The translations under genes were made by a program, and so were the position numbers. Shown here one piece after another: positions 1-9,771 of a stretch of 40,594 nt of DNA (position 1 is its first letter; every line of letters starts with the position of its first letter). The notes under the pieces were generated by a model. The model was not told the DNA's origin and made no database searches. It saw only the letters and a program-made list of their open reading frames with translations. The stretch spans positions 1-40,594 of the forward strand of contig NZ_JACJQJ010000076.1 in the NCBI RefSeq assembly GCF_014696615.1. The letters are read 5' to 3'. This DNA is from Nostoc linckia FACHB-104. Lineage in GTDB: Bacteria; Cyanobacteriota; Cyanobacteriia; Cyanobacteriales; Nostocaceae.

Positions 1-66
1 AACAAAAAAACAGAACAATAATTTTGGAGGGGGTTTGGGGGACGCAACCGTCACCCAATCGGGGGT

Positions 67-85
67 TTGGGGGAGAATCCCCCAA
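67..85. repeat. Short G/C palindrome downstream of the AAA+ gene
   Basis: A 7-bp stem (TTGGGGG / CCCCCAA) around AGAAT. The motif GGGGGTTTGGGGGA occurs twice, near 28 and 60. It lies beyond the 3' end of the minus-strand AAA+ gene and could end its transcript, but no clear T-tract follows, so a terminator is not claimed. The rest of 1-253 shows no gene. Confidence 0.35.
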
Positions 86-253
86 TTGATCTGGCTTTTT
101 TGATAAGTGACAAATCAATCACTAATGACCTTAACCGAACAGTATTGGATTATACCTAAGCATTTACACAACTTTGACAAGCGATCGCCCTTTTTCCTGT
201 TACTCTACGGTTGACTATAATTATCAATTGGCGACGCAATCAAAAAATTAATG

Positions 254-1456
254 TTATACAAACTTTTGATTAAATTCATATATCAAATCTACTCTGCCCT
301 TGCGTAACATTGCCGGGTCTAATCTTTCTGTAGTATTACAAGTCATCAACACAACTAAACGCTGCTTCATCTGTAGACCAGATTCATCAACTACACTTTG
401 ATATAAAGTACCATCTAATAAACTCAGAATGTGTTCTGTTTTATTGTTATACTGCGCCACTTCATAAGCACGATTCTGAGCTAAGTTATCAGCTTCATTA
501 ATAATGATGCAAATTCTCTCTAAATAAGTTGGTGGTACAAAGTTAGTAATTGCATCATGATCTAAGATAAAAATGACAAATCCTAAAGGTACAAGAATTT
601 CTTGGGCTACTGCTTGTGTCCATGCAGTTTTACCTGTACCTGGTTCTCCATGTACGACAACAGCTAATTGATTTTGATTGAGAATTGACTGTTGTACTGT
701 GTCTGTAAAGTTTTGAATATCTGCGGGAAATGTGCGAATGGGAAATTGGCTGTTTACCTTACCTACACGACTTTGATAACCACTTAACATCACTGCTAAA
801 TCATAAGTCGCTTTGCTAATTAAAGTAGCCATATCTCTGGCCATCAAAGTATATTGTCTCCGTCCGCGATCGTAAGGGTCAATTTGTAGCCAAATATCGT
901 ATTGAGACCAGTAAGCATAAACAGTATTAATCACATCTATCCGTTCCCAATTGACAAATTTTTCAACGGGAAAGTAAAAATCACGTTCTGAATAATATTG
1001 AGTAATAATATCAGGACGGTCTAAGATTTTTAAAACTCGCAATACAGTGATTTCTTGCAAGCGATTTAGTACATAATCAATAGGAATACTATTGCGGCTC
1101 ACAAATTGCGTGATGGGAGTTTCTGTACTCAGAACTTCCTTATAACGATTATCTGGTGTTAGCGGTTCTGGGGTAATAAAATTCCAAAATTTTTGTAATT
1201 CTCCTCTTGTATAATCGGAAGCGACATTTAATATATTTGCCCACCAACTATAATCTCTTCTACCTAACGCATCAGCATAGTAACTTGCTAAGTTAATAGT
1301 TTTTTGGGTTAATTCGTGGGTGTCATGAAAAAGAATTTGTCCAAAATATGCTAAATCAAAGTCCCGTTGAAATGGCCGCCAACCACTACTCAAAAGGTTT
1401 TGACGGTTGTTATTTGCGGAATTGCCTTCGTTATTTCTAAAATCATCAAAAACCAT
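254..1456 (-). CDS. AAA+ ATPase, function unknown
   Basis: A 400-aa protein. The C-terminal third is an AAA+ ATPase core: Walker A GEPGTGKT at about residues 269-276, a Walker B-like IIINEAD in which Asn replaces the usual first Asp, a sensor-1 stretch MTCNTTERLDP, and a KGRVD arginine-finger-like end. The N-terminal ~240 residues match no domain I recognise and are rich in Tyr and Trp. The sensor-1 and arginine-finger region resembles BCS1/FtsH-like AAA proteins, where the ATPase remodels or moves another protein; the partner here is unknown. It is transcribed away from the signalling cluster and has no operon partner in view. The ATPase assignment is firm; the role is not known. Confidence 0.75.
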   Translation of the reverse strand: MVFDDFRNNEGNSANNNRQNLLSSGWRPFQRDFDLAYFGQILFHDTHELTQKTINLASYYADALGRRDYSWWANILNVASDYTRGELQKFWNFITPEPLTPDNRYKEVLSTETPITQFVSRNSIPIDYVLNRLQEITVLRVLKILDRPDIITQYYSERDFYFPVEKFVNWERIDVINTVYAYWSQYDIWLQIDPYDRGRRQYTLMARDMATLISKATYDLAVMLSGYQSRVGKVNSQFPIRTFPADIQNFTDTVQQSILNQNQLAVVVHGEPGTGKTAWTQAVAQEILVPLGFVIFILDHDAITNFVPPTYLERICIIINEADNLAQNRAYEVAQYNNKTEHILSLLDGTLYQSVVDESGLQMKQRLVVLMTCNTTERLDPAMLRKGRVDLIYEFNQKFV

Positions 1457-2601
1457 ATTTTTAGTGATGTAGCGGTAGTTGAATTAGTTGATGTTGACGT
1501 AGAAAAGCTGAAAAAGTTTTTTCTAGTATAATCTAGTACATCTATTTCGGAAAAAATAGCTCATCCGACAAAGCGATGCAGCACATCAAATTGCTGTTTT
1601 GATTTTTATCAACAATCTTAGGGTAATTTTAATTTAGCGTAGTGGTAGTAGTTACTGGCGAGTGGCTAGTACTAATACACATGAACTTCCCACGGCACTA
1701 CTCACAACGTAAAAATTAGTGTTTCAGCTAAAATCAGACAATACACGCCCTAAAAAAATTGCTATCGAGCTAGAGTATATACACTTATCTAAAGGTGGCG
1801 GAACTTTATATTCTCAAGAATAAAAAAAGACTGTGGTGAATTTTTGACAGTTAGTCTCTATCTAACTGACAGGAAGATAAAAAGGCATCTAAATATATGT
1901 AGTTGAGCATCTTTTGTATTACATTGTAATACAAAAGATCCCAACCTGTCAAGTCCGGACAATTCTGCTGGGATTGGTGTAATTGTCAGTAAATCTAGAT
2001 AAGACATAACAATAGCAGTAAAATTCTTGACTTATAGCTATTGAGAGATGCTATCCGTCTATCTTTATGCATACTGGTAAATTTGAATTAATTACAAGCT
2101 GGCTAGTGTTCGCTTAACCTCTAACTATTCTGCTGTGGGTAATCACCACTCTACAAATACTACTTCAGAAAGCTATATTCATTTATAGGATGATTTATAC
2201 GCTTTCATGCATTTGAGAAATTAGAGATAGATGAAATTGGCAGTCCCTACTTTTTTTCTAATTGCTGCAATTACTTGGTAATTTCCTTGCTTAAATACTG
2301 TGTATATTTAACTGCCAATAATCTACAGACAAGTGCATGATAGTTTGCTCATTAAGTTATATCTACTTTTCGTTATATTTGAAGTTCTTATGTTATAAAC
2401 CTAAAAACATTCTTTAATTTTGCATATAATACAAGAAGTAACTGCTATAGCTTCAGATTGATGTTGATGAACCTCAGCATATAGACCCTGTAATCAAGAT
2501 TCTTAATTGCAAGATAGCGAGACGTGAGTACATGCTTAATGGATCAAAATTTGTGATTTCGCTACCAACAATGAATCTTATTTAAATACTCGGGAGAAGA
2601 A
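1457..2601. other. Long intergenic region (1.1 kb) without a convincing gene
   Basis: AT-rich sequence between the divergent AAA+ gene and the first response regulator. No ORF with protein-like composition is seen on either strand. It contains one perfect palindrome at 1909-1939, listed separately. It probably holds the promoters of both flanking genes, and an unrecognised small RNA cannot be excluded. Confidence 0.5.
1909..1939. repeat. Perfect 31-nt palindrome (15-bp arms)
   Basis: The arm ATCTTTTGTATTACA is followed by one T and then its exact reverse complement. There is no T-tract on either side, so it is not a standard intrinsic terminator. It lies in the middle of a long intergenic region, and a protein-binding site or a structured transcript are both possible. 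Confidence 0.7.
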
Positions 2602-3054
2602 ATGTTAGCACATTCATTCATGAGTGATAAAAAGAAGCAAAACTCTCCACGGCCTTTAATTTTGGCAGTAGAAGATCATGATGATAATCTCTTGTTGATG
2701 AGTTATGCTCTGGAATCACTTGGTTGTAGATTTATTTGTCAGAAAGATAGTACTAATACTGTCTTAGTTGCTAAAGAGTACCAGCCGGATTTGATTATTT
2801 TAGATATTTTATTACCCACTATCAGCGGTATCGATGTTGTACGTTATTTAAAGCAAGATTCACTTACTGACAAAATTCCTGTAGTAGCAGTCACAGCCTT
2901 AGCCAGCAGAGAAGATAAAGAACGTATTCTTCAGGCTGGTTTTAATGCCTACCTCAGCAAACCATATATGATTGAGGAATTAGAAACTGTTATCCGCCGT
3001 CTACTGTGTGGAAAGCTTGATTCCTCCTCAGTGTTTGAGTTATGTAGAGAATGA
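2602..3054 (+). CDS. Single-domain response regulator (receiver only)
   Basis: A 150-aa protein that is essentially one receiver domain (about residues 18-135). It has the acidic pocket VEDHDD near 23-28, the phospho-acceptor Asp at about 68 in LIILDIL, a Thr in VTAL and the conserved Lys in SKPY. It has no output domain, so it should pass the phosphate or act through protein contact, like CheY/DivK-type regulators. A GGGAG stretch about 6 nt upstream supports the start at 2602; a second Met at 2620 is possible. It faces the convergent hybrid kinase at 3217-4353, and their ends are separated by a heptanucleotide repeat. The cognate kinase is not shown by the sequence, although three kinases lie within 6 kb. 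Confidence 0.85.
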   Translation: MLAHSFMSDKKKQNSPRPLILAVEDHDDNLLLMSYALESLGCRFICQKDSTNTVLVAKEYQPDLIILDILLPTISGIDVVRYLKQDSLTDKIPVVAVTALASREDKERILQAGFNAYLSKPYMIEELETVIRRLLCGKLDSSSVFELCRE

Positions 3055-3066
3055 TTTTGGTAGTTT

Positions 3067-3100
3067 GTAATTCGTAATTCGTAATTCGTAATTCGTAATT
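3067..3100. repeat. Short tandem repeat, unit GTAATTC
   Basis: Nearly five head-to-tail copies of the heptamer GTAATTC, just after the response-regulator stop codon and between convergent genes. Heptameric short tandem repeats of this kind (STRR) are well known in heterocystous cyanobacteria. Confidence 0.85.
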
Positions 3101-3216
3101 AAAATTTTTATTGAGAATTTGCTCAAGGGTAGTAAGGAAAAACTTTTATCCTCAAGCTGATTCCAAAAGCTCTACTTAATGTAAGCAACGTTTATAAATT
3201 TTGAATTTTGAATCGC

Positions 3217-4353
3217 TTATTTCTCGGTGTTCTTTGGCAAGCGTACCGTAAATTTACTTCCTTGACCTAGTACGGAAGTAACTTCAATTTTACCGCCATG
3301 TGCTTCTACAATTCGGCTGGATAGATGCAATCCCAAGCCACTTCCGGAGCGTTTATTTCTACCTTGACGAAAGCGCTCAAAAATTGTTGCTTGGTCTTCA
3401 GGTGCAATCCCATAGCCTGTATCTTCAATTTCAATTATGAGATAGGTTTGTTTTTGCGTCCCGTAAGGTTTTTCAAAAAAGCGAATTTCTACGCCACCTG
3501 TATCTGTAAACTTGATGGCGTTTCCTACTAAGTTGCTCAAAACTCTTCTTAGTTCTAAGCTGTCACCCATAACTACACCAGCTTTGTCTCCTAGAGAGTC
3601 TAAGTTATGAGTATCTACTTTTAGGGTTAACTGTTTCTCCATTGCTAAGGGACTCAGTTCACTCACTACTTCTTGTGCTGTTTCTTTGAGGTCGCAATTC
3701 TCCCAGTTCAAGGTTTTTTTACCAGCCTCGAAGCGAGAAACTTCTAGGAGGGTATTTACCATTTGCATCAAATTTTGGTTACTGCGAATCATGACACTGA
3801 TTGCTTGTTTCATCTCAGGTGAGATTTTACAGAAAGCTTCTTCCTGAAATAAATACAGCATCCGATCTGCGGCTACTAATGGTGTTCGCAAATCGTGGGT
3901 AAGGCGGGAAACAAAGTCTTCTCTCTGACGAGCCATTTTTCTTTGTTCGTCAAGACTCTCTTTCAGGCGTAAGAGCGATCGCACTCTGGCTAACAGTTCA
4001 TCGGTATCAAATGGTTTGCGAATAAAGTCGTCAGCACCAACATCTAAACCTTCCACTACGCTAGATTCATGAAAGGCGGTGATGAGAAGAATGGGAATAT
4101 ATATTTTCTTTAGCTCTGGGTTTCCACGGATACGGCGTGTTACTTCATAGCCATCCATTCCAGGCATCATCACATCTAATAAAATTAAATCGAATGATGA
4201 TTGTTCAACTTTTTCTAAAGCTGCTAAACCATTGGATACTAGTTCAATCTCATATCCTTCACTCTCTAAAATTGTTTGCACTAATATGAGATTGTCTTGA
4301 GTATCATCAACAGCCAGAATACGAAAAACTTTAGAATTTTCTGCAACAGACAT
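3217..4353 (-). CDS. Receiver-histidine kinase (response regulator fused to HisKA-HATPase)
   Basis: A 378-aa protein without membrane segments, so probably cytoplasmic. Residues 10-127 form a receiver with pocket VDD at 15-17, phospho-acceptor Asp60 in LILLDVMMPGMDG and Lys113. A short helical linker leads to a HisKA domain with His153 in LTHDLRTPL. The HATPase domain (about 255-372) shows the N box (NLVGNAIKF), the G1 box (DTGYGIAPED) and the G2 box (GSGLGLHL). This inverted layout, input receiver then kinase, is common in cyanobacteria; it lets an upstream phosphorelay control the kinase. The gene lies 32 bp downstream of the receiver-kinase gene starting at 5753 on the same strand and is probably co-transcribed with it. 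Confidence 0.9.
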   Translation of the reverse strand: MSVAENSKVFRILAVDDTQDNLILVQTILESEGYEIELVSNGLAALEKVEQSSFDLILLDVMMPGMDGYEVTRRIRGNPELKKIYIPILLITAFHESSVVEGLDVGADDFIRKPFDTDELLARVRSLLRLKESLDEQRKMARQREDFVSRLTHDLRTPLVAADRMLYLFQEEAFCKISPEMKQAISVMIRSNQNLMQMVNTLLEVSRFEAGKKTLNWENCDLKETAQEVVSELSPLAMEKQLTLKVDTHNLDSLGDKAGVVMGDSLELRRVLSNLVGNAIKFTDTGGVEIRFFEKPYGTQKQTYLIIEIEDTGYGIAPEDQATIFERFRQGRNKRSGSGLGLHLSSRIVEAHGGKIEVTSVLGQGSKFTVRLPKNTEK

Positions 4354-4385
4354 GATCTATAAATTTAGCTTTTTTAGGATTAATT

Positions 4386-5753
4386 TTAGAATCTCACGTT
4401 GGGATAACCCGTCGATACTCGGTTAGATTCTGAATGATATTTATGAGGATTCTGGCTCGATTCCGAATAAAATTGATGGGGATTCTGAGCAGAGCAAATA
4501 ATATAATCATTATCATATTTTAACGTATGATCATCAACTTTTGTAGTTGATAATGTGATTTGACGCGGCAATTCAATTCTAAACATAGAGCCTACTCCCA
4601 ACAGGCTCTTGAGAATAATTTTGCCGTTCATCATTTTGACTAAGGAATCGACAATTGCTAAACCCAAGCCTGTACCTGGGTATTTGCGAGTAATAGTTTG
4701 ATCGACTTGCCGAAATGCTTCAAAAATTAATTTAAAATCTCGAGAGGCAATACCAATTCCCGTATCGCGTACAGTAATTGCAATACTATCAGTTGGCAGT
4801 TGACTGACCTCAACCCAAATACTCCCAGACTCTGTAAATTTTATGGCGTTAGAAATTAAATTAACTAATATTTGTTGAATACGACTAGAATCATTAAATA
4901 TTAAGGGATTATCTAAATCTATATGTACAGATAAAGATAGATTCTTTATTTCTGCTAAAGAACTGACTTCGGCGACGGTTGCATTAATTATTTTGGGCAA
5001 ATCAAACCACTCTGGCTTTAGCTCTAATTTGCCAGCTTCTAACTTAGAAAAGTCGAGAACTTCGTTTAATAACATCAGCAAATGTTTACCATTATTCAGA
5101 ATACGTTCTACCATATCCTTTTGCTGATTTGTGAGTTGTCCAAATTTGGGACGTAGTAATATTTGTGAAAAGCCAATAATGGCATTCATGGGAGTTCGCA
5201 GTTCATGGGAAATTGTCGCTAAAAACTGCGATTTTAATCGTGAAGCCTCTAATAATCTTAAATTTTGTAGATGAATTTGTTGCCGCTGTCTTTCTAATTC
5301 TTGATTTTTTCTTAACAGTTGCTCGTTACTTTCTTTAAGTTGTTGATGAGCCAAAGCAGCTTGCATTTCCGCTCGATGAACGCGAATTGCATTTCGCAAA
5401 ACTTGCGCTAAAATTTCCGCAGAAACTTTAGCTTTGGATAAATAATCTGTAGCACCAGCTTTCATCAACTCAACAGCAATTTGGTCATCCCCTTGACCTG
5501 TCAGCACTACTATGGGTACTCTAATTTCTAGAGCGCGTAATTTTTGAATCAAGGTCAAACCATCAGCATCTGGTAAGCGATAGTCAAGAAAAACGCAGTC
5601 ATAAGTAGTAGTTGTGAGTGTAGAGATCGCATCACTGCAAACGCCTACTTCTGACAGTTCCATTGACACACCTGCTTGTTTCAGGGCACGTCGGACTGCC
5701 ATTCGGTCTACTTCATCGTCATCTACAACCAAAATTTTCAGCGTTTCTTCCAT
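4386..5753 (-). CDS. Receiver-histidine kinase with coiled-coil linker
   Basis: A 455-aa protein. Residues 6-122 are a receiver with the acidic cluster VVDDDE, Asp57 in CVFLDYRLPDADG and Lys107. Residues about 125-172 are a Gln/Glu/Leu-rich coiled coil. A HisKA domain follows with His183 in TISHELRTPMNAIIGFS, then a HATPase domain with NLISNAIKF, DTGIGI and GTGLGLAI. The last ~55 residues are low-complexity and contain an internal repeat (two S-x-NPHxYHSES-like units), so they are probably a disordered tail. The gene is upstream of and co-directional with the second receiver-kinase (32-bp gap). Both lack sensor domains, so their signal probably arrives by phosphotransfer or protein contact. 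Confidence 0.9.
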   Translation of the reverse strand: MEETLKILVVDDDEVDRMAVRRALKQAGVSMELSEVGVCSDAISTLTTTTYDCVFLDYRLPDADGLTLIQKLRALEIRVPIVVLTGQGDDQIAVELMKAGATDYLSKAKVSAEILAQVLRNAIRVHRAEMQAALAHQQLKESNEQLLRKNQELERQRQQIHLQNLRLLEASRLKSQFLATISHELRTPMNAIIGFSQILLRPKFGQLTNQQKDMVERILNNGKHLLMLLNEVLDFSKLEAGKLELKPEWFDLPKIINATVAEVSSLAEIKNLSLSVHIDLDNPLIFNDSSRIQQILVNLISNAIKFTESGSIWVEVSQLPTDSIAITVRDTGIGIASRDFKLIFEAFRQVDQTITRKYPGTGLGLAIVDSLVKMMNGKIILKSLLGVGSMFRIELPRQITLSTTKVDDHTLKYDNDYIICSAQNPHQFYSESSQNPHKYHSESNRVSTGYPNVRF

Positions 5754-5934
5754 CGGCTTTTATTTTCGCTGTCAAATACAGGTTGAACTCTAGCATTACC
5801 ATTTTCAAGCTATTAAACTAATAATATTAGATTTTAGATTGGGTAATACTTACTTTCTATGCTTCATCTCTATGGCTGTGGATTCCCAACATCTAATCAA
5901 TAATCTGGTATTATACTCCTCAGGTATGAGTTGA

Positions 5935-6366
5935 TTAAGGCATTTCGCACAGTATCCAATACCTATTAAGAGTTGCCATCATCTCGACAAAATTGGAGAA
6001 CGTGACAGGCTTTAAGATATAGCCAGCAACATTTAAGTTATAGGCTTCTACTCGGTCTTGATCCTGATTTGATGTCGTCATTACGACCACAGGAGTTGTT
6101 TTTAATATAGGGTCAGAACGTAATTCTTGTAGAAATTCTATTCCGCCCATTTTGGGCATATTTAAATCTAGGAGAATCAACCGCCTTTCTAAGGGAATGG
6201 TAGGGGGTTGGTCACTATAACCCCGAAGCATATTTAATGCTTCTAGTCCATTATTTGCTAAATAAATTGGGTTAGTAATATTAACTTTCTTGAATGCCCG
6301 CTTGACATTCATCACATCAACTTCATCGTCCTCCACTAATAGAATATTAATCACTCTTTCCTTCAT
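5935..6366 (-). CDS. Rcp1-like single-domain response regulator
   Basis: A 143-aa receiver-only protein. It has the pocket VEDDEVD near residues 11-17, the phospho-acceptor Asp67 in LILLDLNMPKMGG, the switch Thr in VMTTS and Lys in YILKPV. The LDLNMPKxxG signature and the inserted loop before it (RGYSDQPPTIPLERR) are typical of Rcp1-type regulators, which often partner phytochrome-like or PAS-containing kinases. It sits between the receiver-kinase pair and the PAS kinase, all on the minus strand, with 332 bp separating it from the PAS kinase. Pairing with that kinase is inferred from position only. Confidence 0.85.
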   Translation of the reverse strand: MKERVINILLVEDDEVDVMNVKRAFKKVNITNPIYLANNGLEALNMLRGYSDQPPTIPLERRLILLDLNMPKMGGIEFLQELRSDPILKTTPVVVMTTSNQDQDRVEAYNLNVAGYILKPVTFSNFVEMMATLNRYWILCEMP

Positions 6367-6698
6367 CTTCTGCTTTTATATATTCTTTTTTCTCAGTAAT
6401 GTGGTTAATCTCTAATGTATGAGCTTAAAATAGCTATTACAGCAGAGCTTAGATACTACGAAATGGAGAAAACTAAAAAATTCCCCCTGCTAAATCAATT
6501 CACCCAAGAGCAGTGATCATTAGCAAGCAATAAATAAACAGGTGGTGATTAGCTCCTGAAAGCAGACGGAGCTGATAAATAGTAAAATAAAATACTTATC
6601 ATGCTCAACCCAATTCTAAATGAGCAGCTGCCAACCCGTCCTCAGTCATTAGTCTGAGTTGCCTAATAATAGATTATGTACCATAAGCTTGAGCACTT
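6367..6698. other. Intergenic region between PAS kinase and Rcp1-like regulator
   Basis: 332 bp without a convincing ORF, RNA gene or terminator hairpin. It probably holds the promoter of the regulator at 5935-6366. Confidence 0.4.
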
Positions 6699-8657
6699 TT
6701 ACTCATCAGGTTGCTTTGGCCAGGTAAAGCGAAAAATGCTCCCTTGATTAACTGCTGATTCTAAGCTAATCGTACCTCCTTCTGTTTCCACAATTTTTTT
6801 GACGATCGCCAAACCAATGCCTGTATTTTCTTTGCGATCGCGTGATTCTAAAGTTTGGAAGATCGTAAATATTTTATTGTGATATTCAGAGGAGATGCCT
6901 GGCCCATCATCAGCAATGGTGAATTCATAGTATTTCCCTCTGTCTTGAACTGATATGTTGACGATACCATCTATTCGGGAGTGATGCTGAATGGCATTGC
7001 CAATTAAATTTGCAAATACTTGTTGCAGGGGTAGGCGTTTAGCGATCAAGGTAGGCATTTTATTGGCAATTTGGATGTTAAAAGTTGCTGGTGGTTGCAA
7101 AGAGTCAATAACTTCTTTGAGCAATACACCCACATTTACCTGGGAAGATTGTGTCTGAATGCGCCCAATGCGGGAATATTCCAGCAAGCCGTTAATTAGT
7201 GATTCCATACGCCGCACTCTCCCGCGCAGCAACCGCATTTGTTGTTGATTTTCTGGGGGAAGTTGTCCCTTGAGGTCTTCTTCTAACCATTCAGAAAGAC
7301 TAGCTATAGCCCTTAAAGGTGCTTTTAAATCATGGGAAGCAACGTAAGCAAATTGGTCGAGTTCTTGATTGCGCTTTTGCAAAATTGTGGTGGTTTGCGC
7401 CAGAATTTTGTTCGCGCCTGAAAGTTCTTCAGCCCTTTGTTGTAAAGTCTGTTCAATTTGTTTGTGATGGGTAATATCAATACATGAACCGATATATCCC
7501 ACAAAATTACCATCTGTTGTAAATCTGGGAGTTCCTGTATCTAATATCCAGCGATATTCGCCATCAAACCGTCGCAGGCGATACTCCATACTAAAGTTTT
7601 GGTGACGATCAAAGGCTGTAATATAAGTTTCTAAACAATATTGCAAATCCTCGGGATGTACTCCCTGCGACCAGCCGTTACCTAATTCTTGTTCCATCGT
7701 CCGGCCAGTAAACTCCAGCCAGTTTTGATTAAAGAAATTACACAGTTTATCTAATCCCGACATCCAAATCATCATCGGTGCATGATTAGCCATGATTTGA
7801 AATCTTTGCTCACTTTCTTGTAATGCCTGTTCTGTTAACTGACAATGAGCAATATGATCGAAAGCGACACCTACACAACGATTTGGTAAGGGAAATATTC
7901 TGACATTGAAAAAACTATAGGGAGTATTTTGATCGCAGTAATCAATTTGTTTAACTTCGCCTTGACCAGAAAGGGCTACCTTAGCATAAAGTTCGATATT
8001 TGCCTGATTTAATATCAACTTGTCAGGAGAGAATTCTTTAATGGCTTTACCGATATAATCTGATAAATTGACTCCCATCAAATCACTGGCGGCAGGATTA
8101 GCTGCTAATAATTGCAAGGAGTTAATATTATTGGTTTTTGCTAAATGCCAAATTTGTAAACCGAAGGGGATGTTGTGAAATATATCGGCATCAAATGGCA
8201 ATTGAGTGTTAGCATTTTCTATCTTTGCGGTAACGCTGTGTTCGCTATTTAATGATTTGCGATCGCCTAAATCTCGACCTTTGAAAATTAACAAAATAAT
8301 CCGCCCAGTTTGATTTTTAATCGGGCGAATCGTCAAGTCTAGAGTAGCGACTGTATGACCTGCTCCCAGAATCTCAACTCGATTTTGCACCAATTCGCCG
8401 CTAGCCGCAATAGCGATCGCTTCCCGGATTTTTACCTGAGTTGTCTTGGTTAACTGCCACCAACTAGCTTCCCATAAAGGCAAACCGACCACATCATTAC
8501 TAGTCAGTCCACCAAAATCTAAAGCTGTCTGATTAATATCAATCAGAATACCATCCGGCTCCATAAGAGCAATAAATTCAAAACTCTGGTTAAATATTGC
8601 TCTCATTGGTCGCTCAATTTCTTTGATGCCAGCTTGAGTTTGTTGATATCTTTCCAT
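6699..8657 (-). CDS. PAS-domain sensor histidine kinase
   Basis: A 652-aa cytoplasmic-looking kinase with three PAS-like regions. The first spans about 15-130, with a PAS start IFNQSFEFIALMEPDG; the second spans about 155-280; the third spans about 285-405 and has a clear PAC motif (YRWILDTGTPRF ... GSCIDITHHK). A short coiled coil leads to HisKA with the phospho-accepting His in YVASHDLKAPLRAI near residue 440. The HATPase domain (about 535-648) has NLIGNAIQH, DDGPGI and GIGLAIVKK. No transmembrane segment and no phytochrome GAF or chromophore-binding region is visible. The DLKAPLRA type of H box is common in cyanobacterial kinases paired with Rcp1-like regulators, one of which lies just downstream. 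The signal sensed is unknown. Confidence 0.9.
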   Translation of the reverse strand: MERYQQTQAGIKEIERPMRAIFNQSFEFIALMEPDGILIDINQTALDFGGLTSNDVVGLPLWEASWWQLTKTTQVKIREAIAIAASGELVQNRVEILGAGHTVATLDLTIRPIKNQTGRIILLIFKGRDLGDRKSLNSEHSVTAKIENANTQLPFDADIFHNIPFGLQIWHLAKTNNINSLQLLAANPAASDLMGVNLSDYIGKAIKEFSPDKLILNQANIELYAKVALSGQGEVKQIDYCDQNTPYSFFNVRIFPLPNRCVGVAFDHIAHCQLTEQALQESEQRFQIMANHAPMMIWMSGLDKLCNFFNQNWLEFTGRTMEQELGNGWSQGVHPEDLQYCLETYITAFDRHQNFSMEYRLRRFDGEYRWILDTGTPRFTTDGNFVGYIGSCIDITHHKQIEQTLQQRAEELSGANKILAQTTTILQKRNQELDQFAYVASHDLKAPLRAIASLSEWLEEDLKGQLPPENQQQMRLLRGRVRRMESLINGLLEYSRIGRIQTQSSQVNVGVLLKEVIDSLQPPATFNIQIANKMPTLIAKRLPLQQVFANLIGNAIQHHSRIDGIVNISVQDRGKYYEFTIADDGPGISSEYHNKIFTIFQTLESRDRKENTGIGLAIVKKIVETEGGTISLESAVNQGSIFRFTWPKQPDE

Positions 8658-8944
8658 TTTTGTTAGCTTATTTTAAGCTTTTTATCTCACAACTATAGTC
8701 GGAAGTTTCATGAGCGATCGCTCTCTAGCTAAAAACGAAAGAATAGGGCAAGCGGCAGTTTATCTAAATATTTCATTTTTTCTTGTAAAATATCTATACA
8801 TCTGCGGTCAGATATTTACATCTATCTAGTCTAAAAAAGGCAAATTTATTATTTCTATCGGTGGATGCACGCTACTGCAATAATCATCTATCTTTGGTTT
8901 GGTAAAAGTAGATAAACGCCTTACAAAAGTTACTATTTAAGCAG

Positions 8945-9691
8945 ATGGAGTCACAGAACGTGAGTGTCGCAATGAGTGAAATTAGCATTATTTTAATTGA
9001 GGATCACGATTTAACTCGGATGGGGCTAAAGGCTGCATTACAGTCTCAGAGTGGACTGAAAGTAATTGGTGAAGCAGCCAATGCCACTCAAGGATTAAAA
9101 CTTTTAGAAACAGCTAAGCCAGATGTAGCGGTGGTAGATATTGGCTTACCTGACATGGATGGCATTGAACTTACCCGCAAATTTAAGCGCCAGCAAGCAG
9201 AAACCGGACAAGCCACAAAAATTCTCATCCTGACAATGGATCATACAGAGGATGCCGTACTAGCTGCATTTGCCGCTGGTGCAGACTCCTATTACATGAA
9301 AGAAACTAGTATTAGTAGATTAACCGAAGCAATTCAAGCAACTTATACAGGTAACTCTTGGATTGACCCCGCGATCGCCAACGTAGTATTACGGAAAATG
9401 CGGCAAGGTTTACCCGCAGACACCCAAGCCAGCGATAAGCCGAAAACAGTGAAAATTGAGGCTTTAGCATCAGAATACGAACAAGTTTTAGAAACCTACC
9501 CACTCACACAACGGGAACTAGAAATTCTGGAATTGATTGTTGCTGGTTGTAGCAACGGTCAAATTGCCGAAAAACTCTACATCACAGTTGGTACCGTCAA
9601 AACCCACGTTCGCAACATCCTCAACAAACTCTGCGCTGATGACCGTACACAGGCTGCTGTTCGCGCCTTGCGTTCTGGGTTAGTGGGGTGA
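8945..9691 (+). CDS. NarL/FixJ-family response regulator
   Basis: A 248-aa DNA-binding regulator. The receiver is at about 13-135 with the pocket IEDHD, the phospho-acceptor Asp65 in VAVVDIGLPDMDG, Thr in LTMD and Lys in YMKE. A LuxR-type helix-turn-helix occupies about 184-246 (LTQRELEILELI ... GTVKTHVRNIL). The first Met is used here, but a Met at residue 10 (8972) directly precedes the receiver and is equally plausible. It is transcribed divergently from the PAS kinase across 287 bp. Being the only DNA-binding output in the cluster, it is a candidate endpoint for the neighbouring kinases (inference from position). Confidence 0.88.
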   Translation: MESQNVSVAMSEISIILIEDHDLTRMGLKAALQSQSGLKVIGEAANATQGLKLLETAKPDVAVVDIGLPDMDGIELTRKFKRQQAETGQATKILILTMDHTEDAVLAAFAAGADSYYMKETSISRLTEAIQATYTGNSWIDPAIANVVLRKMRQGLPADTQASDKPKTVKIEALASEYEQVLETYPLTQRELEILELIVAGCSNGQIAEKLYITVGTVKTHVRNILNKLCADDRTQAAVRALRSGLVG

Positions 9692-9771
9692 GGGATTGGG
9701 GACTGGAGAAGGGGTAAGGGAGATGAGGGAGATGAGGGGGATGAGGGAGATGAGGAAGACAAATACTTTTG

